Shown here in pieces: positions 10,904-19,739 of a DNA stretch of 64,000 nucleotides. Numbering within the stretch: position 1 is the stretch's first letter; every line of letters starts with the position of its first letter. Source of the DNA: Erythrobacter fulvus (GTDB lineage Bacteria > Pseudomonadota > Alphaproteobacteria > Sphingomonadales > Sphingomonadaceae). The translations under genes were made by a program, and so were the position numbers. The notes below the pieces were generated by a model that saw only the letters and a list, made by a program, of their open reading frames with translations, searched no databases and had not been told where the DNA came from. Location: NCBI RefSeq assembly GCF_028595285.1, contig NZ_JAQQXQ010000006.1, forward strand, positions 161,406 to 225,405, read 5' to 3'.

Positions 10904-11604
10904 AAAGCGGAGGTCGCGGGGCGCTGCAGCAGGTCGAGCGGCTGGCGTTCGATCCTTGCCAGTTCGGGCACCGGCTGGATGCTCCCGTCCTCTTCCAGCC
11001 CCAGGCTGTCGGCATAGAGCAGGCGCCCGCCGGACAGGTGCATCAGCGCGATACGGAACTGTTCCTCGCCCATCGCGAAGCACCCGGTGGAGCGCCCGAG
11101 GCGGCCCCAGCGTTCGATATGCGAAGGCTCGGCATAATCAGCGCGGTGCATCACGATATAGCGTTGCAGCGCGGCATTGTTGGTCTCGTCCAGCCCGCCG
11201 AGGCGCACCGAGGTGCCGTAGCGGCCCTTGTACCATTCCCAGGTCACATAGGCCCCGCGGCTGGTCGCGTTGGAGCCTTCGGTGTTGGAGAACTGCTTGA
11301 GCCAGCCGTCGTGCTGCGGATCCGAGCCGCTGCCGTGGCTGACGTGATAGGACTGCACCTCGCCCCGGTCGAGATTGACGAAGTGGAAGCGGGGCTTGGC
11401 CGAATGCAGGCCGAAATCGGCGATGCCCACGATGTCGCGCTTCCAGATCGCATCGCCCGCCCGGTCAAGCTCGCGCTTGGCGAGGGCGAACAGCGTGCGG
11501 TCGCGCGGGGTGCCGGGCGCTACAGTCGCGGCGAGCAGGCGCGCGGGCGCGGCCAATGCCGCTCCGGCAATCAGACTGCCCTTGAGAAGGTCGCGCCGCT
11601 TCAT
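10900..11604 (-). CDS. L,D-transpeptidase catalytic-domain protein (YkuD_2-like)
   Basis: This 234-aa protein starts with a short twin-arginine-like signal (MKRRDLLKGSLIAGAALAAP). The body carries FHFVNLDRGEVQSYHVSHG, SRGAYVTWEWYKGRYGTSVRL, YIVMHRADYAEP and the catalytic loop GRLGRSTGCFAM with Cys175. This is the pattern of the separate 'murein L,D-transpeptidase catalytic domain' family rather than the YcbB family next door. A periplasmic peptidoglycan role is expected from the family. It overlaps the neighbouring transpeptidase gene tail to tail by 4 bases. Confidence 0.85.
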   Translation of the reverse strand: MKRRDLLKGSLIAGAALAAPARLLAATVAPGTPRDRTLFALAKRELDRAGDAIWKRDIVGIADFGLHSAKPRFHFVNLDRGEVQSYHVSHGSGSDPQHDGWLKQFSNTEGSNATSRGAYVTWEWYKGRYGTSVRLGGLDETNNAALQRYIVMHRADYAEPSHIERWGRLGRSTGCFAMGEEQFRIALMHLSGGRLLYADSLGLEEDGSIQPVPELARIERQPLDLLQRPATSAF

Positions 11605-11679
11605 CCTGTCCTAACGTAAACCGCAAGCCTTGCGTTCCCTATAACGCAAATGATGAAAGCTGGGCAACTCGTCGCAGCT

Positions 11680-13179
11680 TCAGACCGCTTCGTGCCGCGC
11701 TGTTGCGTCTGAAGGGCGACCCCAACCCGGATTGGCCTCGTGGATCGCCTTCGCCTTCATGCCCAGCATGATCACGCCGGGCATGTTGGCATTGATCGCC
11801 TCGCCCACCTTGGCGAGCTTTGCCAGCCGCGGATCGCCAGCCGCCATCATCGCCGCGACTGCCGGGCCGGTGGGATGCAATCGGCTGCGGGCGTTGAAGG
11901 CATTGGTCTTTGCATTCTGGCCGAGCCGCCCGGCGCTCATCAGGTTGGCCATCACTGCGAAGGGATAGGTGTCGGGGGTATCGGTCAGGGGCGCGGGCGG
12001 GCACAGGATGTTGCGTTCGTCATCCGTGTCGAAATTGGCTTCGAGGAAGGCGCAGAGCGCCGCGCTGTAGGGCACGAGGGGGGTCTGCGCCAATTGCAGC
12101 GTGATCCGGTCGGCGGCGAAGATAGGGCGGACCGTGTCGCCCACGGTCTTCGGCACGGCGCTGGCGGTGCAATCGATGAACAAGGTGTTGTCAGGCACCG
12201 TGACGGAATCATCGACGAACATCATCCGGCCCGGTGCGATGGCCGTGACATGGCCCTGCCTGTAGACGGCCTTAATCCGTGACAGCAGATCAATCTCGCC
12301 TTCCGAGATCACGGCATAGTGCATCATGGTGGGGGCAACCTGCGGGTCAATCCGCAGCATCACGCCGCGCGCTTCCAGCTTTTCGCACATTTCGCTGCCG
12401 CTGTCGGACGCTGCCGCGCATTCTACCAGCGCAAGCTGGAATTCCAGCAGGCCTTCGATCCGCGCATGGGCGGGCTGAAGAAATCGGCGGTTGAACATCC
12501 ACGAATCGCGCGGGCGCACCCAGCCGATCCGGTCGGGGTCCACTCCGGCCTCGATCAGCCATACCGCGGTATCCATCGCAGTCTTGCCGCCGCCGAGGAT
12601 GATGTAGTGATCGGGCATATTGCCGCGCTGCTTCCACAATCCGGGCAGATCGCCGGGGATCGCCAGCCGTGCGCCTTCAGCAATCGCGAAGGACGGCGTG
12701 TGAGTCGACGGTACCGAGGTCTGAAACCATGTCGCATCGACCAGCTTGCGGCGCACGGTGATAGCGCGTTCATCGCCTGACAGGATCGGCCGGATATGAT
12801 GAAGCCCGGCCTCGCCCCCGGCATAATCGGTGAGCGGGTGGTAGGCCACGCGCCCGCTCGGCAGCAGGCGTTCGTTCATCAGCCGGTCGTAATAGGCGAG
12901 AAGATCGGCGTGGCGTGCCAGCGGATACATGCCCGTATTATGACCGTGGGTGTCGATCCGGTCTGGGCACAGTTCCAGCGAATTGACCCCGTAGGTCGCG
13001 CTCGGCTGGTGCAGGGCGACGAAGGGATAGGCATCGTTCCAGTGCCCACCGGGCCGGGCGTGCCGATCAACGATGGTGATGTGGCAATCGGGATCCTCGT
13101 CCAGCAAGGTATCGACAAAAGCCATGCCAACCGCGCCGGCGCCAACCACGAGATAATCGGTGGCAAAATCGTTCATCAT
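11680..13179 (-). CDS. FAD/NAD(P)-binding oxidoreductase, flavin monooxygenase-like
   Basis: This 499-aa protein opens with a Rossmann dinucleotide motif (YLVVGAGAVGMAFVDTLL) and the FAD-binding VDRHARPGGHW. A second nucleotide-binding motif is in HYIILGGGKTAMDTAVWL. This two-Rossmann layout resembles flavin-containing monooxygenases and lysine/ornithine hydroxylases, but I see no decisive substrate signature. SD-like GGGGGGA precedes the start; the second Met (13176) is equally possible. It ends the minus-strand run ispG-thioredoxin-mntP-deacetylase. Confidence 0.8.
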   Translation of the reverse strand: MMNDFATDYLVVGAGAVGMAFVDTLLDEDPDCHITIVDRHARPGGHWNDAYPFVALHQPSATYGVNSLELCPDRIDTHGHNTGMYPLARHADLLAYYDRLMNERLLPSGRVAYHPLTDYAGGEAGLHHIRPILSGDERAITVRRKLVDATWFQTSVPSTHTPSFAIAEGARLAIPGDLPGLWKQRGNMPDHYIILGGGKTAMDTAVWLIEAGVDPDRIGWVRPRDSWMFNRRFLQPAHARIEGLLEFQLALVECAAASDSGSEMCEKLEARGVMLRIDPQVAPTMMHYAVISEGEIDLLSRIKAVYRQGHVTAIAPGRMMFVDDSVTVPDNTLFIDCTASAVPKTVGDTVRPIFAADRITLQLAQTPLVPYSAALCAFLEANFDTDDERNILCPPAPLTDTPDTYPFAVMANLMSAGRLGQNAKTNAFNARSRLHPTGPAVAAMMAAGDPRLAKLAKVGEAINANMPGVIMLGMKAKAIHEANPGWGRPSDATARHEAV

Positions 13180-13208
13180 CTATCCCCCCAAGATGCACTC
13201 CGCATGCC

Positions 13209-14129
13209 CTAACATAAATCGGAGGGAAGGGTGCGGGCATTCTCGTCGGCCATGGCCAGCATTGAGGCGGCATGGCGTGCGGCAACGATACGCGGATCGT
13301 CGCCATAGCCCCCGCCGAGCGCCGAAGCGATCGCGAGCCCGCGACGGCGCGCTTCGCCGACCACAAAGCGGTCGCGCGCGGCAAGTCCCACATCGCTCAG
13401 CGCCAGCCGTCCGAGCTTGTCCTCGGCATGCGGATCGACGCCGGCCTGATAGAGCACGAAGTCAGGCGCGAAGTCCGCGAACACCTCGGGAAGGTGCCGG
13501 GTGAGGACTTCCATGTAGCCATCATCGTCCACCCCGTCGGGCAGGCCGACGTCGCGGCTGGAGCGTGCCTTTCGCACCGGAAAGTTCTTTTCGGCATGAA
13601 GCGAGAGGGTGAAGATGTCGGCGCGGCCTGCGGTGAGGCTGGCGGTGCCGTCGCCCTGATGCACGTCGCAATCGACGATCAGGATGCGCCGCGCGTCTCC
13701 TTCGGCGATCAGCCGGTTGGCTGCGACCGCAAGATCATTGAACACGCAGTAACCTGCGCCCGTATCATGCAGCGCGTGATGACTGCCCGCCGCCGAGTTG
13801 GCGGCATAGCCGTGGCGCATGGCAAGGCGCGCGGCGAGCCATGTTCCGCCATTGGTGTGGCGCACGCGGCTGGCAATGTGCGGCGTCACCGGAAAGCCGA
13901 TGCGGCGTTCCTTCTCGCGCGGGACTTCGGCGCGGAACACCTGATCGACGTAGTCGGGGCAATGCACCGCTTCCAGCCATTCGCGCGGCATGGGTTCGGG
14001 CGCGTGCTCGGTGACCGGGGCTCCGCTCGCGCGCAGTTCTTCCATCACGAGGTAATATTTGTCGAACCGGAAAGACCCCCGCTCCGGGCGCGGGGCCATG
14101 TAGTCGGCATGGTGAACGACGTGGAGCAT
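13209..14129 (-). CDS. histone deacetylase/AcuC-family Zn hydrolase
   Basis: This 306-aa protein carries the HDAC-superfamily core: GGSHHALHDTGAGYCVFND, LIVDCDVHQGDGTA (Zn-ligand Asp and His), LYQAGVDPHAED (second Zn Asp) and the C-terminal GGGYG. Bacterial members remove acetyl groups from lysine, polyamines or acetylated small molecules; without histones the substrate here is unknown. The residues needed for zinc binding and catalysis appear intact. It lies 7 bases downstream of mntP and 29 bases before the FAD enzyme on the same strand, consistent with one transcript. Confidence 0.88.
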   Translation of the reverse strand: MLHVVHHADYMAPRPERGSFRFDKYYLVMEELRASGAPVTEHAPEPMPREWLEAVHCPDYVDQVFRAEVPREKERRIGFPVTPHIASRVRHTNGGTWLAARLAMRHGYAANSAAGSHHALHDTGAGYCVFNDLAVAANRLIAEGDARRILIVDCDVHQGDGTASLTAGRADIFTLSLHAEKNFPVRKARSSRDVGLPDGVDDDGYMEVLTRHLPEVFADFAPDFVLYQAGVDPHAEDKLGRLALSDVGLAARDRFVVGEARRRGLAIASALGGGYGDDPRIVAARHAASMLAMADENARTLPSDLC

Positions 14130-14136
14130 TATTCGC

Positions 14137-14688
14137 TCAACCCGGCAGCCAGCCCGTATGTTCCGCGAGGATCTTGCACCCCAGCCCGATCAGGATCACG
14201 CCTCCGGCGCGCTCGGCCCATTCGCCCCAGTTCTCGCCGGCGATCCGCCCCAGAATGACGCCTGCGGCGCTCAGGGCCGCAGTCACCCCGCCGATTAGCG
14301 CCACCGCCGTAAACGGCGCGACGTCGAGGGTCGGCAGGGTGATACCTGCGGCAAGCGCATCGACACTGGTCGCCACACCTGCGACCAGCAGCGCGGTGCC
14401 CGTGAGCGCGCGCGCGGCTTCCTCTTCGCCCACGTGTCCGCCCAGCATCCGCACCCCGAGAAAGCCGAGCAGGCCGAATGCTACCCAGTGATCGACTGTT
14501 TCGATATATTCGAAAGCGACGGCACCTATCCCCCAGCCGGCGAGCGGCATCACCGCCTGAAAGATGCCGAACGTCAGTGCGATGGCGATAGCGCCGCCCC
14601 AGCCGGGCCGGAACCGCGCACCCTGCGTCATGGCAACGGCAAAGGCGTCCATGGCAAGCGCCAGCGCGAGGAAAACGGCTTCGAACAC
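14137..14688 (-). CDS. mntP: putative manganese efflux pump MntP
   Basis: This 183-aa membrane protein has six hydrophobic helices in two repeats. The paired acidic motifs LALAMDAFAVAMTQG and VAGVATSVDALAAGITLP are the MntP signature aspartates. It exports Mn(II) across the inner membrane to prevent intoxication. The start is GTG at 14688, giving the expected N-terminal FEAVFLALALAMDAF. No yybP-ykoY-type riboswitch space exists upstream: only 12 bases separate it from the thioredoxin-like gene, so it is probably expressed from an upstream operon promoter. Confidence 0.9.
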   Translation of the reverse strand: MFEAVFLALALAMDAFAVAMTQGARFRPGWGGAIAIALTFGIFQAVMPLAGWGIGAVAFEYIETVDHWVAFGLLGFLGVRMLGGHVGEEEAARALTGTALLVAGVATSVDALAAGITLPTLDVAPFTAVALIGGVTAALSAAGVILGRIAGENWGEWAERAGGVILIGLGCKILAEHTGWLPG

Positions 14689-14700
14689 GGCGGCGGCCTG

Positions 14701-15249
14701 TTACGTGCTGTCAGGCTCGGGCGAGGGGGCAGGTGCAGGTGCAGGCCCAGCTTCAGGCACCGGCGCATCGGCGAGGCTTGCGAGTTCGGCGTAGATCGCC
14801 TCTTCGCTGCGGCTTGCGGCGTTGCGCCAACTTTGCGCGGTGTCGGGGTTCACCAACGCGCCTTCGGCGGTCAGCACCAGCAGCGCGGGCGTGCCAGGGA
14901 AGTCGGCAAGGCCAAATCGCTGCGCAATGGCGAGGTTGTGGCCGTCGCCCGTCTGCGGCAGGCCGACATTGACGAAGACCAGCTCGTATTCCTCCGCCAC
15001 CAGCGCGGCGAAGCGTTCGGTTTCCAGCCATCCGGCCAGTGCGCGGCTGTCGTGGCACCAGTTGGCGCCCATCACCAGCAGCACCCGCTTGCCATTCCCG
15101 GCGGCGCGGGCGAGCGCGGCGTCGACATCGCCCATGGCATCGGGGGTGACCGCGTAAGACTTTGCCTCGGGATGTGTCGGGGCGGGCGGTGTCGTCGCGC
15201 AGGCAGCCAGCGCCAGCGCCGCACTCCCGGCAATCAGCGCGCGTATCAC
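14701..15249 (-). CDS. thioredoxin-fold lipoprotein with a single-Cys active site
   Basis: This 182-aa protein has a lipoprotein signal (SAALALAAC, Cys17) and a thioredoxin-like domain with [19 protein letters not shown]. The usual WCxxC is W64-C65-H-D-S68, so the resolving cysteine is replaced by serine. [19 protein letters not shown] and [17 protein letters not shown] complete the fold. A single Cys argues against ordinary disulfide oxidase cycling and suggests monothiol chemistry or a binding role. The Ala/Pro/Glu-rich tail is disordered. The start is GTG at 15249, overlapping the ispG stop (GTGA), so it is translationally coupled to ispG. Confidence 0.85.
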   Translation of the reverse strand: MIRALIAGSAALALAACATTPPAPTHPEAKSYAVTPDAMGDVDAALARAAGNGKRVLLVMGANWCHDSRALAGWLETERFAALVAEEYELVFVNVGLPQTGDGHNLAIAQRFGLADFPGTPALLVLTAEGALVNPDTAQSWRNAASRSEEAIYAELASLADAPVPEAGPAPAPAPSPEPDST

Positions 15250-16397
15250 TCTGCGGCTTCGGCGGGCTGGGGCGCGTGGGGATCGAAGGCCGTGGCCTCG
15301 CCCGCTTCGATTTCGGCGGCCTTTTCCTCGACCAGGCGCACGATGTGATCGAGCATGTCCTCGTTCTGCACGGTGTGGTCGGTCACCCCGCGCAGATAGA
15401 CCATGTGCTTGCCCGCGCCGCCGCCGGTGAGGCCGATATCGGTCTCGCGCGCTTCGCCCGGGCCGTTCACCACACAGCCGAGGATCGAAAGGCTCATCGG
15501 CGTCTTGATATGTTCGAGCCGCTGTTCGAGCGCTTCAACGGTGCGGATCACGTCGAAACCCTGGCGCGAGCACGAGGGGCACGAGACGATGCGGACGCCG
15601 CGGGTGCGCAGGCCCAATGCCTTGAGCATCTCGAAGCCGACCTTGATTTCCTGCTCGGGCTCTGCCGACAGGCTGACGCGGATGGTGTCGCCGATGCCGG
15701 CCCACAGCAGGCTGCCGATGCCGATGCTGGATTTCACGGTGCCGCCGATCAGCCCGCCCGCCTCGGTGATGCCGAGGTGCAGCGGGCAATCGACCGTTTC
15801 GGCGAGTCCGTGATAGGCCGCGACCGCAAGGAACACGTCGGAGGCCTTCACCGCCACCTTGTATTCGTGGAAATCGTGATCCTGCAGCAGCTTGATGTGA
15901 TCCAGCGCGCTTTCGATCAGCGCTTCCGGGCAGGGCTCGCCATATTTTTCGAGCAGGTCTTTTTCCAGACTGCCCGCGTTCACGCCGATACGGATCGCGC
16001 AGCCATTGGCCTTGGCCGCGCGCACGACTTCGGCGACCCGGTCGGCCGAACCGATATTGCCGGGATTGATGCGCAGGCAAGCCGCGCCCGCGTCCGCCGC
16101 TTCGAGCGCGCGTTTGTAGTGGAAATGGATGTCCGCGACGATCGGGATGCGCGCGGCGCGGGTGATCTGCTTGAAGTCGCGCGTGGATTCCTCGGTCGGG
16201 CAGGACACGCGGATGATGTCGGCCCCGACTTCCTCGCAGCGGCGGATCTGGTCGATCGTCGCCTTCACGTCCTCTGTCGGGGTGTTGGTCATGGTCTGCA
16301 CGGTGATGGGTGCATCACCGCCAACGGGGACATTCCCCACCATGATCTGGCGCGATTTGCGCCGCTCGATCGTGCGCCACGGGCGAATACTGGACAT
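15246..16397 (-). CDS. ispG: 4-hydroxy-3-methylbut-2-enyl diphosphate synthase (flavodoxin/ferredoxin)
   Basis: This 383-aa protein matches IspG (GcpE): [20 protein letters not shown] at the start, a TIM-barrel middle ([22 protein letters not shown]) and a [4Fe-4S] C-terminal domain with [11 protein letters not shown] and [17 protein letters not shown]. It converts methylerythritol cyclodiphosphate to HMBPP in the MEP isoprenoid pathway. Start 16397 gives the normal N-terminus; an upstream extension has no family support. Its TGA overlaps the start of the thioredoxin-like lipoprotein gene. Confidence 0.96.
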   Translation of the reverse strand: MSSIRPWRTIERRKSRQIMVGNVPVGGDAPITVQTMTNTPTEDVKATIDQIRRCEEVGADIIRVSCPTEESTRDFKQITRAARIPIVADIHFHYKRALEAADAGAACLRINPGNIGSADRVAEVVRAAKANGCAIRIGVNAGSLEKDLLEKYGEPCPEALIESALDHIKLLQDHDFHEYKVAVKASDVFLAVAAYHGLAETVDCPLHLGITEAGGLIGGTVKSSIGIGSLLWAGIGDTIRVSLSAEPEQEIKVGFEMLKALGLRTRGVRIVSCPSCSRQGFDVIRTVEALEQRLEHIKTPMSLSILGCVVNGPGEARETDIGLTGGGAGKHMVYLRGVTDHTVQNEDMLDHIVRLVEEKAAEIEAGEATAFDPHAPQPAEAAE

Positions 16398-16450
16398 GAC
16401 GAGCCATATAGCCGCGCGCTTGTGGCGGGGCAATGACTGGAACGCGCGGC

Positions 16451-17104
16451 TTACCAGCGGATCAGCGGCGGCACGATCACCCGCGCTGCCAGCGCCGCGA
16501 TCGGTACGGGCAGGACGTGCCAGATGCCGAGATGCGCGATCCCGTCGAGCGGGCAGGTGATGCCGAAGGCAAGCGCGCCCAGCGCGCCGGCTGCAAGCCC
16601 CGTCAGCCACGCTTGCCGTGCCAGCGCCACGGGTGCCGCACGGCGCAGGAACAGCACTGCAGCCACCGCGACGACCAGCCCCGCTGCAAGCGCCGACGTC
16701 AGGCAATGCCACGCAGCCGGATCGGCAAGGCCGTCATGTGCATGGTGACCGGACGCCCATACCAGCTGGATCAGCGCGGCGAGCGGCAACAGGCACAGTG
16801 TGGCGAACGCCCAGACCGGCGCATTGGCGCGCGGGCCAACCTGCGGCAGCGCACCGGCCACCAGCGCAGCGCTGCTTGCCGCACCCAGCATCAGCAGCAG
16901 ACCATTGCCGATCCAGAAATAGGGCGATGCCTCGCCCGTCAGGATACCGTCCCAGAAGGAAAACAGCGTGCTGGTGCCGATCGCGGCGGCCAGCGTCGCG
17001 GCGGCGATAAGACATGCGCCTTGCCATGCACGGACCCGGCGTACCGGCTCGGCAGTGTCTGCCAGCGCGGCGATCAGATCGGAGCGGTTGCGGGGAGAGT
17101 TCAT
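16451..17104 (-). CDS. nrsF: NrsF-type (DUF1109) membrane anti-sigma factor
   Basis: This 217-aa protein has a short cytoplasmic N-terminus ([15 protein letters not shown]) followed by about six hydrophobic helices. The composition and order match the DUF1109/NrsF family, known from Caulobacter as the inner-membrane anti-sigma factor that sequesters SigF. It starts one base after the stop of the upstream ECF sigma gene, which is the usual arrangement for the pair. In the family, conserved periplasmic Cys residues respond to oxidative or metal stress; conserved positions here were not verified. Confidence 0.83.
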   Translation of the reverse strand: MNSPRNRSDLIAALADTAEPVRRVRAWQGACLIAAATLAAAIGTSTLFSFWDGILTGEASPYFWIGNGLLLMLGAASSAALVAGALPQVGPRANAPVWAFATLCLLPLAALIQLVWASGHHAHDGLADPAAWHCLTSALAAGLVVAVAAVLFLRRAAPVALARQAWLTGLAAGALGALAFGITCPLDGIAHLGIWHVLPVPIAALAARVIVPPLIRW

Positions 17105-17105
17105 C

Positions 17106-17636
17106 TTAATCGGCTTTCTCGACGAGCGCGGCCAGTTTCTTCAGGCCGCGGTGGATGTTGACTTTGACAAGGCTGGCGCTCTGACCGCTGCGGGCCGAGG
17201 CTTCCTCGATTGACAGGCCTTCGATCTTGACCAGTTCGATCGCTTCGGCCTGCTTGACCGGGAGATGCGCGAACAGCCGATCAAGGCTGACGCGGGCAAT
17301 CACGACGTCCTCCTCGCTGCTTTGCGCGCCGCTTTCTTCCTCCAGTTCCTCACTCGCGTCGCGATAGACGCGGCGCAAATGATCGACCCAACGATAACGC
17401 GCAATCGCCGCGAGCCACGGCAGGAACGGGCGCGCCGGGTCCCACGTGGCGCGTTTGGCATGGAGCGCGATCAGCACCTCCTGCACCAGATCATCGACCT
17501 GGCCCGGCGGCAGACGGCGGCGGAAATAGCGTTCCAGCCAGACGCCCGCCTCGGTCAGCAGGACGTTCGCCGCCGCGCGGTCGCCTGCCTGCATCGCAGC
17601 CATCAGACGGGCGAAGGTGGCCTCGTCGGCGAGCAT
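17106..17636 (-). CDS. sigF: ECF sigma factor, SigF-like
   Basis: This 176-aa sigma factor has region 2 (VDDLVQEVLIALHAKRATWDP, PFLPWLAAIARYRWVDHLRR) and region 4 (LPVKQAEAIELVKIEGLSIEEASARSG followed by SLVKVNIHRGLKKL). Its partner immediately downstream is a DUF1109 anti-sigma factor, which identifies the SigF/NrsF system (oxidative and heavy-metal stress in Caulobacter). An excellent candidate target promoter lies upstream of the gene itself (17719-17745), suggesting autoregulation. Confidence 0.9.
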   Translation of the reverse strand: MLADEATFARLMAAMQAGDRAAANVLLTEAGVWLERYFRRRLPPGQVDDLVQEVLIALHAKRATWDPARPFLPWLAAIARYRWVDHLRRVYRDASEELEEESGAQSSEEDVVIARVSLDRLFAHLPVKQAEAIELVKIEGLSIEEASARSGQSASLVKVNIHRGLKKLAALVEKAD

Positions 17637-17718
17637 TCAGCTTGCTTTCGCGTTCCGCGAAACGGGCATGGGGCATTCCTTTTCCTGCGCGCGGCGGCGC
17701 GGCGGTTTCACCCGTGGT

Positions 17719-17745
17719 TTCGTGCGCAGGGCCCCGAGCGGTTAC
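17719..17745 (-). promoter_or_regulatory. candidate SigF-dependent autoregulatory promoter
   Basis: On the minus strand GTAACC (17745-17740) is followed after 17 bases by CGAA (17722-17719), about 83 bases before the sigF start codon. This agrees with the GTAACC/CGAA form I recall for SigF-type ECF promoters. The spacing and the position in front of the sigma gene make it a good candidate. Confidence 0.6.
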
Positions 17746-17838
17746 ATCCTGCCAAAAAAATGCCGGTTTCGCCACGTGCGGACAGCCTTGACTTGGGCGC
17801 GGGTGGCTTCAGTCTGGCGGCCAGTGCGAGGAGAGACA

Positions 17839-18777
17839 ATGCTGACCGACAACCCGATCGAACTGCGCAGCCCTGCGCCGAGTCTGCTGATGCGCGCCGT
17901 CAAATGGGTAATGGCCCGCGCCGAACCTGTCTTTCCCCATGACGCCGAAGGCTTCCACCGCCGCATGACCGGGCGCCAGTTACCTGTCGACGCGCCGATG
18001 CCCGTCAGCTTCAGGCGCGATTTTCTGGTCGGCGAATGGGAGGCGGAAGGGCATCGGGTGGTGACGATCCATCCCAAGAGCGGCCCCGGCGAATGGCATA
18101 TGCTCTATTTCCACGGTGGCGGTTTCGTGCAGCCGATGTTCAAGGTGCACTGGCCGCTGGTGGCGGCGATGGTGAAGCATTGCGGGATCAGCGTCTCCGT
18201 GCTGCTCTATCCGGTGGTGCCCGAAAGCCCCCACGCGGAACAGGACGCGGTCGCTGACAGCGCATGGGCGACGCTGGCCGAGCATCACGATCCGGCGAAG
18301 ATCATCCTCAACGGCGACAGTGCGGGCGGGCATATTGCGCTGGCGCTGGCACTGCGGCTTGCCAAGGCCTGCGGCCCGATGCCGGGCAAGCTTGCGCTGT
18401 TCGCGCCGTGGCTCGATCTGACGCTGGCCGACCCCGCGATCGCGGCGGTCGAGCCCAATGACCTGATGCTCAAGATTGGCACGCTGCGCGCCTGCGGAGA
18501 GATGGTGGCGGGGACGCGGGACCCGGCCGGTGCCGAGGTGAGTCCGCTCTACACGCCAACAGACGAGCTCGCGAAGCTGCCGCCGACTCGCATCTGGACC
18601 GGACGGCACGACCTGTTCATCATCGATTCGCGCACCTTCGTGGGCAAGCTGCGCGCTGCCGGGGTGGACGCGAAGCTTTATGAATACGAAGCCGCGCCGC
18701 ATGTGTTCATGGCGATCACCCCCACGCGCGAAGCGAAGGACGTGCTGCGCCTGCTGAGCGAATTCCTGTCCGCCTAG
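17839..18777 (+). CDS. alpha/beta hydrolase, hormone-sensitive-lipase-like esterase
   Basis: This 312-aa protein shows the HSL (family IV) signature: oxyanion motif HGGG at 92-95, nucleophile motif GDSAGG with Ser161, and apparent triad partners Asp258 (GRHDLF) and His288 (APHVF). Members hydrolyse short acyl esters in the cytoplasm. The start at 17839 is supported by GAGGAGAG just upstream; a longer in-frame extension would run across the sigF promoter region. Its 3' end overlaps the convergent SDR gene by 4 bases. Confidence 0.9.
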   Translation: MLTDNPIELRSPAPSLLMRAVKWVMARAEPVFPHDAEGFHRRMTGRQLPVDAPMPVSFRRDFLVGEWEAEGHRVVTIHPKSGPGEWHMLYFHGGGFVQPMFKVHWPLVAAMVKHCGISVSVLLYPVVPESPHAEQDAVADSAWATLAEHHDPAKIILNGDSAGGHIALALALRLAKACGPMPGKLALFAPWLDLTLADPAIAAVEPNDLMLKIGTLRACGEMVAGTRDPAGAEVSPLYTPTDELAKLPPTRIWTGRHDLFIIDSRTFVGKLRAAGVDAKLYEYEAAPHVFMAITPTREAKDVLRLLSEFLSA

Positions 18778-19724
18778 CTGGGGAATTTCGCGCCGGTCAG
18801 CTCCTCGCTGAGCTTCCACAGCTGGTCAGCATAGCTTGAATTGACCGCGTAGGACCGCACGCCTCCGCTGGAGGACACATCGTCCACTCCGGCGACGTGG
18901 CAATCCTCACAATAGACCCCGCCCTTGCCTTCCAGCTCGGGCGCGGTCGCGGCCCAGCAGCTTGTCGCCGCGCCCTGAGGAATGGTTTTCCATTCGAACC
19001 CGCTGTCGCTGCTGGTCACGCGCTCCATCAGCGCGGCGACCATTTCTTCGGTCATATGGCGGCCGAGATTGGTCTGGATGCCGCCAGGGTGGACTGCATA
19101 AGCGTGGATACCCAGCACCGCGAAGCGCTGTTCCAGCCCCACGGTGAACAGCACGTTGGCGGTCTTCGACTGGCCATAGCTGACCCACGGATCATAGGGA
19201 CGGTGTTCGAAGTTTGGATCGTCGAAATCCACGGCGGCGAAGTGGTGCCCGCGGCTCGAAAGGTTGACGATGCGCTTGGCATGGCCGCGCTCGATCAGCG
19301 GCATCAGTTCGGCCGTCAGCGCGAAATGGCCAAGGTGGTTGGTGCCGAACTGCATTTCGAACCCGTCGGCGGTATGCATGAACGGGCAGGCCATCACGCC
19401 GGCGTTGTTGATCAGCAGGTCGATCTTGTCGAACCGCTGGCGGGCACGCGATGTTGCCGCGCGGATGCTTTCGAGCGAGCCGAGGTCGAGCGTGATGGTA
19501 TCGAGCTGCGCCTTGGACACGGTGCCCAGGATCGCGGCCACGGCTTCATCGAGCTTCGCCTGATCGCGCCCTGCCATGATAATATGCGCACCCTTGGCCG
19601 CCATGGCCCGGGCGGTTTCCTGCCCCAGCCCGGAATTGGCCCCGGTGATGAACACGCTCGTGCCCGAAAGGTCCTTGCCCGCCAGCACCTCGTCGGTGCT
19701 GCTGCTCCAGCCGAATCCGCCCAT
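18774..19724 (-). CDS. short-chain dehydrogenase/reductase, retinol-dehydrogenase-like
   Basis: This 316-aa SDR has the cofactor motif TGANSGLG (27-34), LINNAGVMA (structural NNAG), catalytic Ser in VNLSSRGHH and YGQSK (Tyr183, Lys187). The NLSSRGHHFA and AVHPGGIQTNLGRHM segments resemble the retinol dehydrogenase/WWOX-type branch. It probably oxidises or reduces a hydrophobic alcohol/ketone with NAD(P); the substrate is unknown. A good SD (GGGAGACGG) precedes the ATG. Confidence 0.88.
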   Translation of the reverse strand: MGGFGWSSSTDEVLAGKDLSGTSVFITGANSGLGQETARAMAAKGAHIIMAGRDQAKLDEAVAAILGTVSKAQLDTITLDLGSLESIRAATSRARQRFDKIDLLINNAGVMACPFMHTADGFEMQFGTNHLGHFALTAELMPLIERGHAKRIVNLSSRGHHFAAVDFDDPNFEHRPYDPWVSYGQSKTANVLFTVGLEQRFAVLGIHAYAVHPGGIQTNLGRHMTEEMVAALMERVTSSDSGFEWKTIPQGAATSCWAATAPELEGKGGVYCEDCHVAGVDDVSSSGGVRSYAVNSSYADQLWKLSEELTGAKFPS

Positions 19725-19739
19725 GTCCGTCTCCCGTGG

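Noticed and set aside
14689..14700. Manganese riboswitch before mntP
   Set aside because: Only 12 bases separate the gene from the preceding one.
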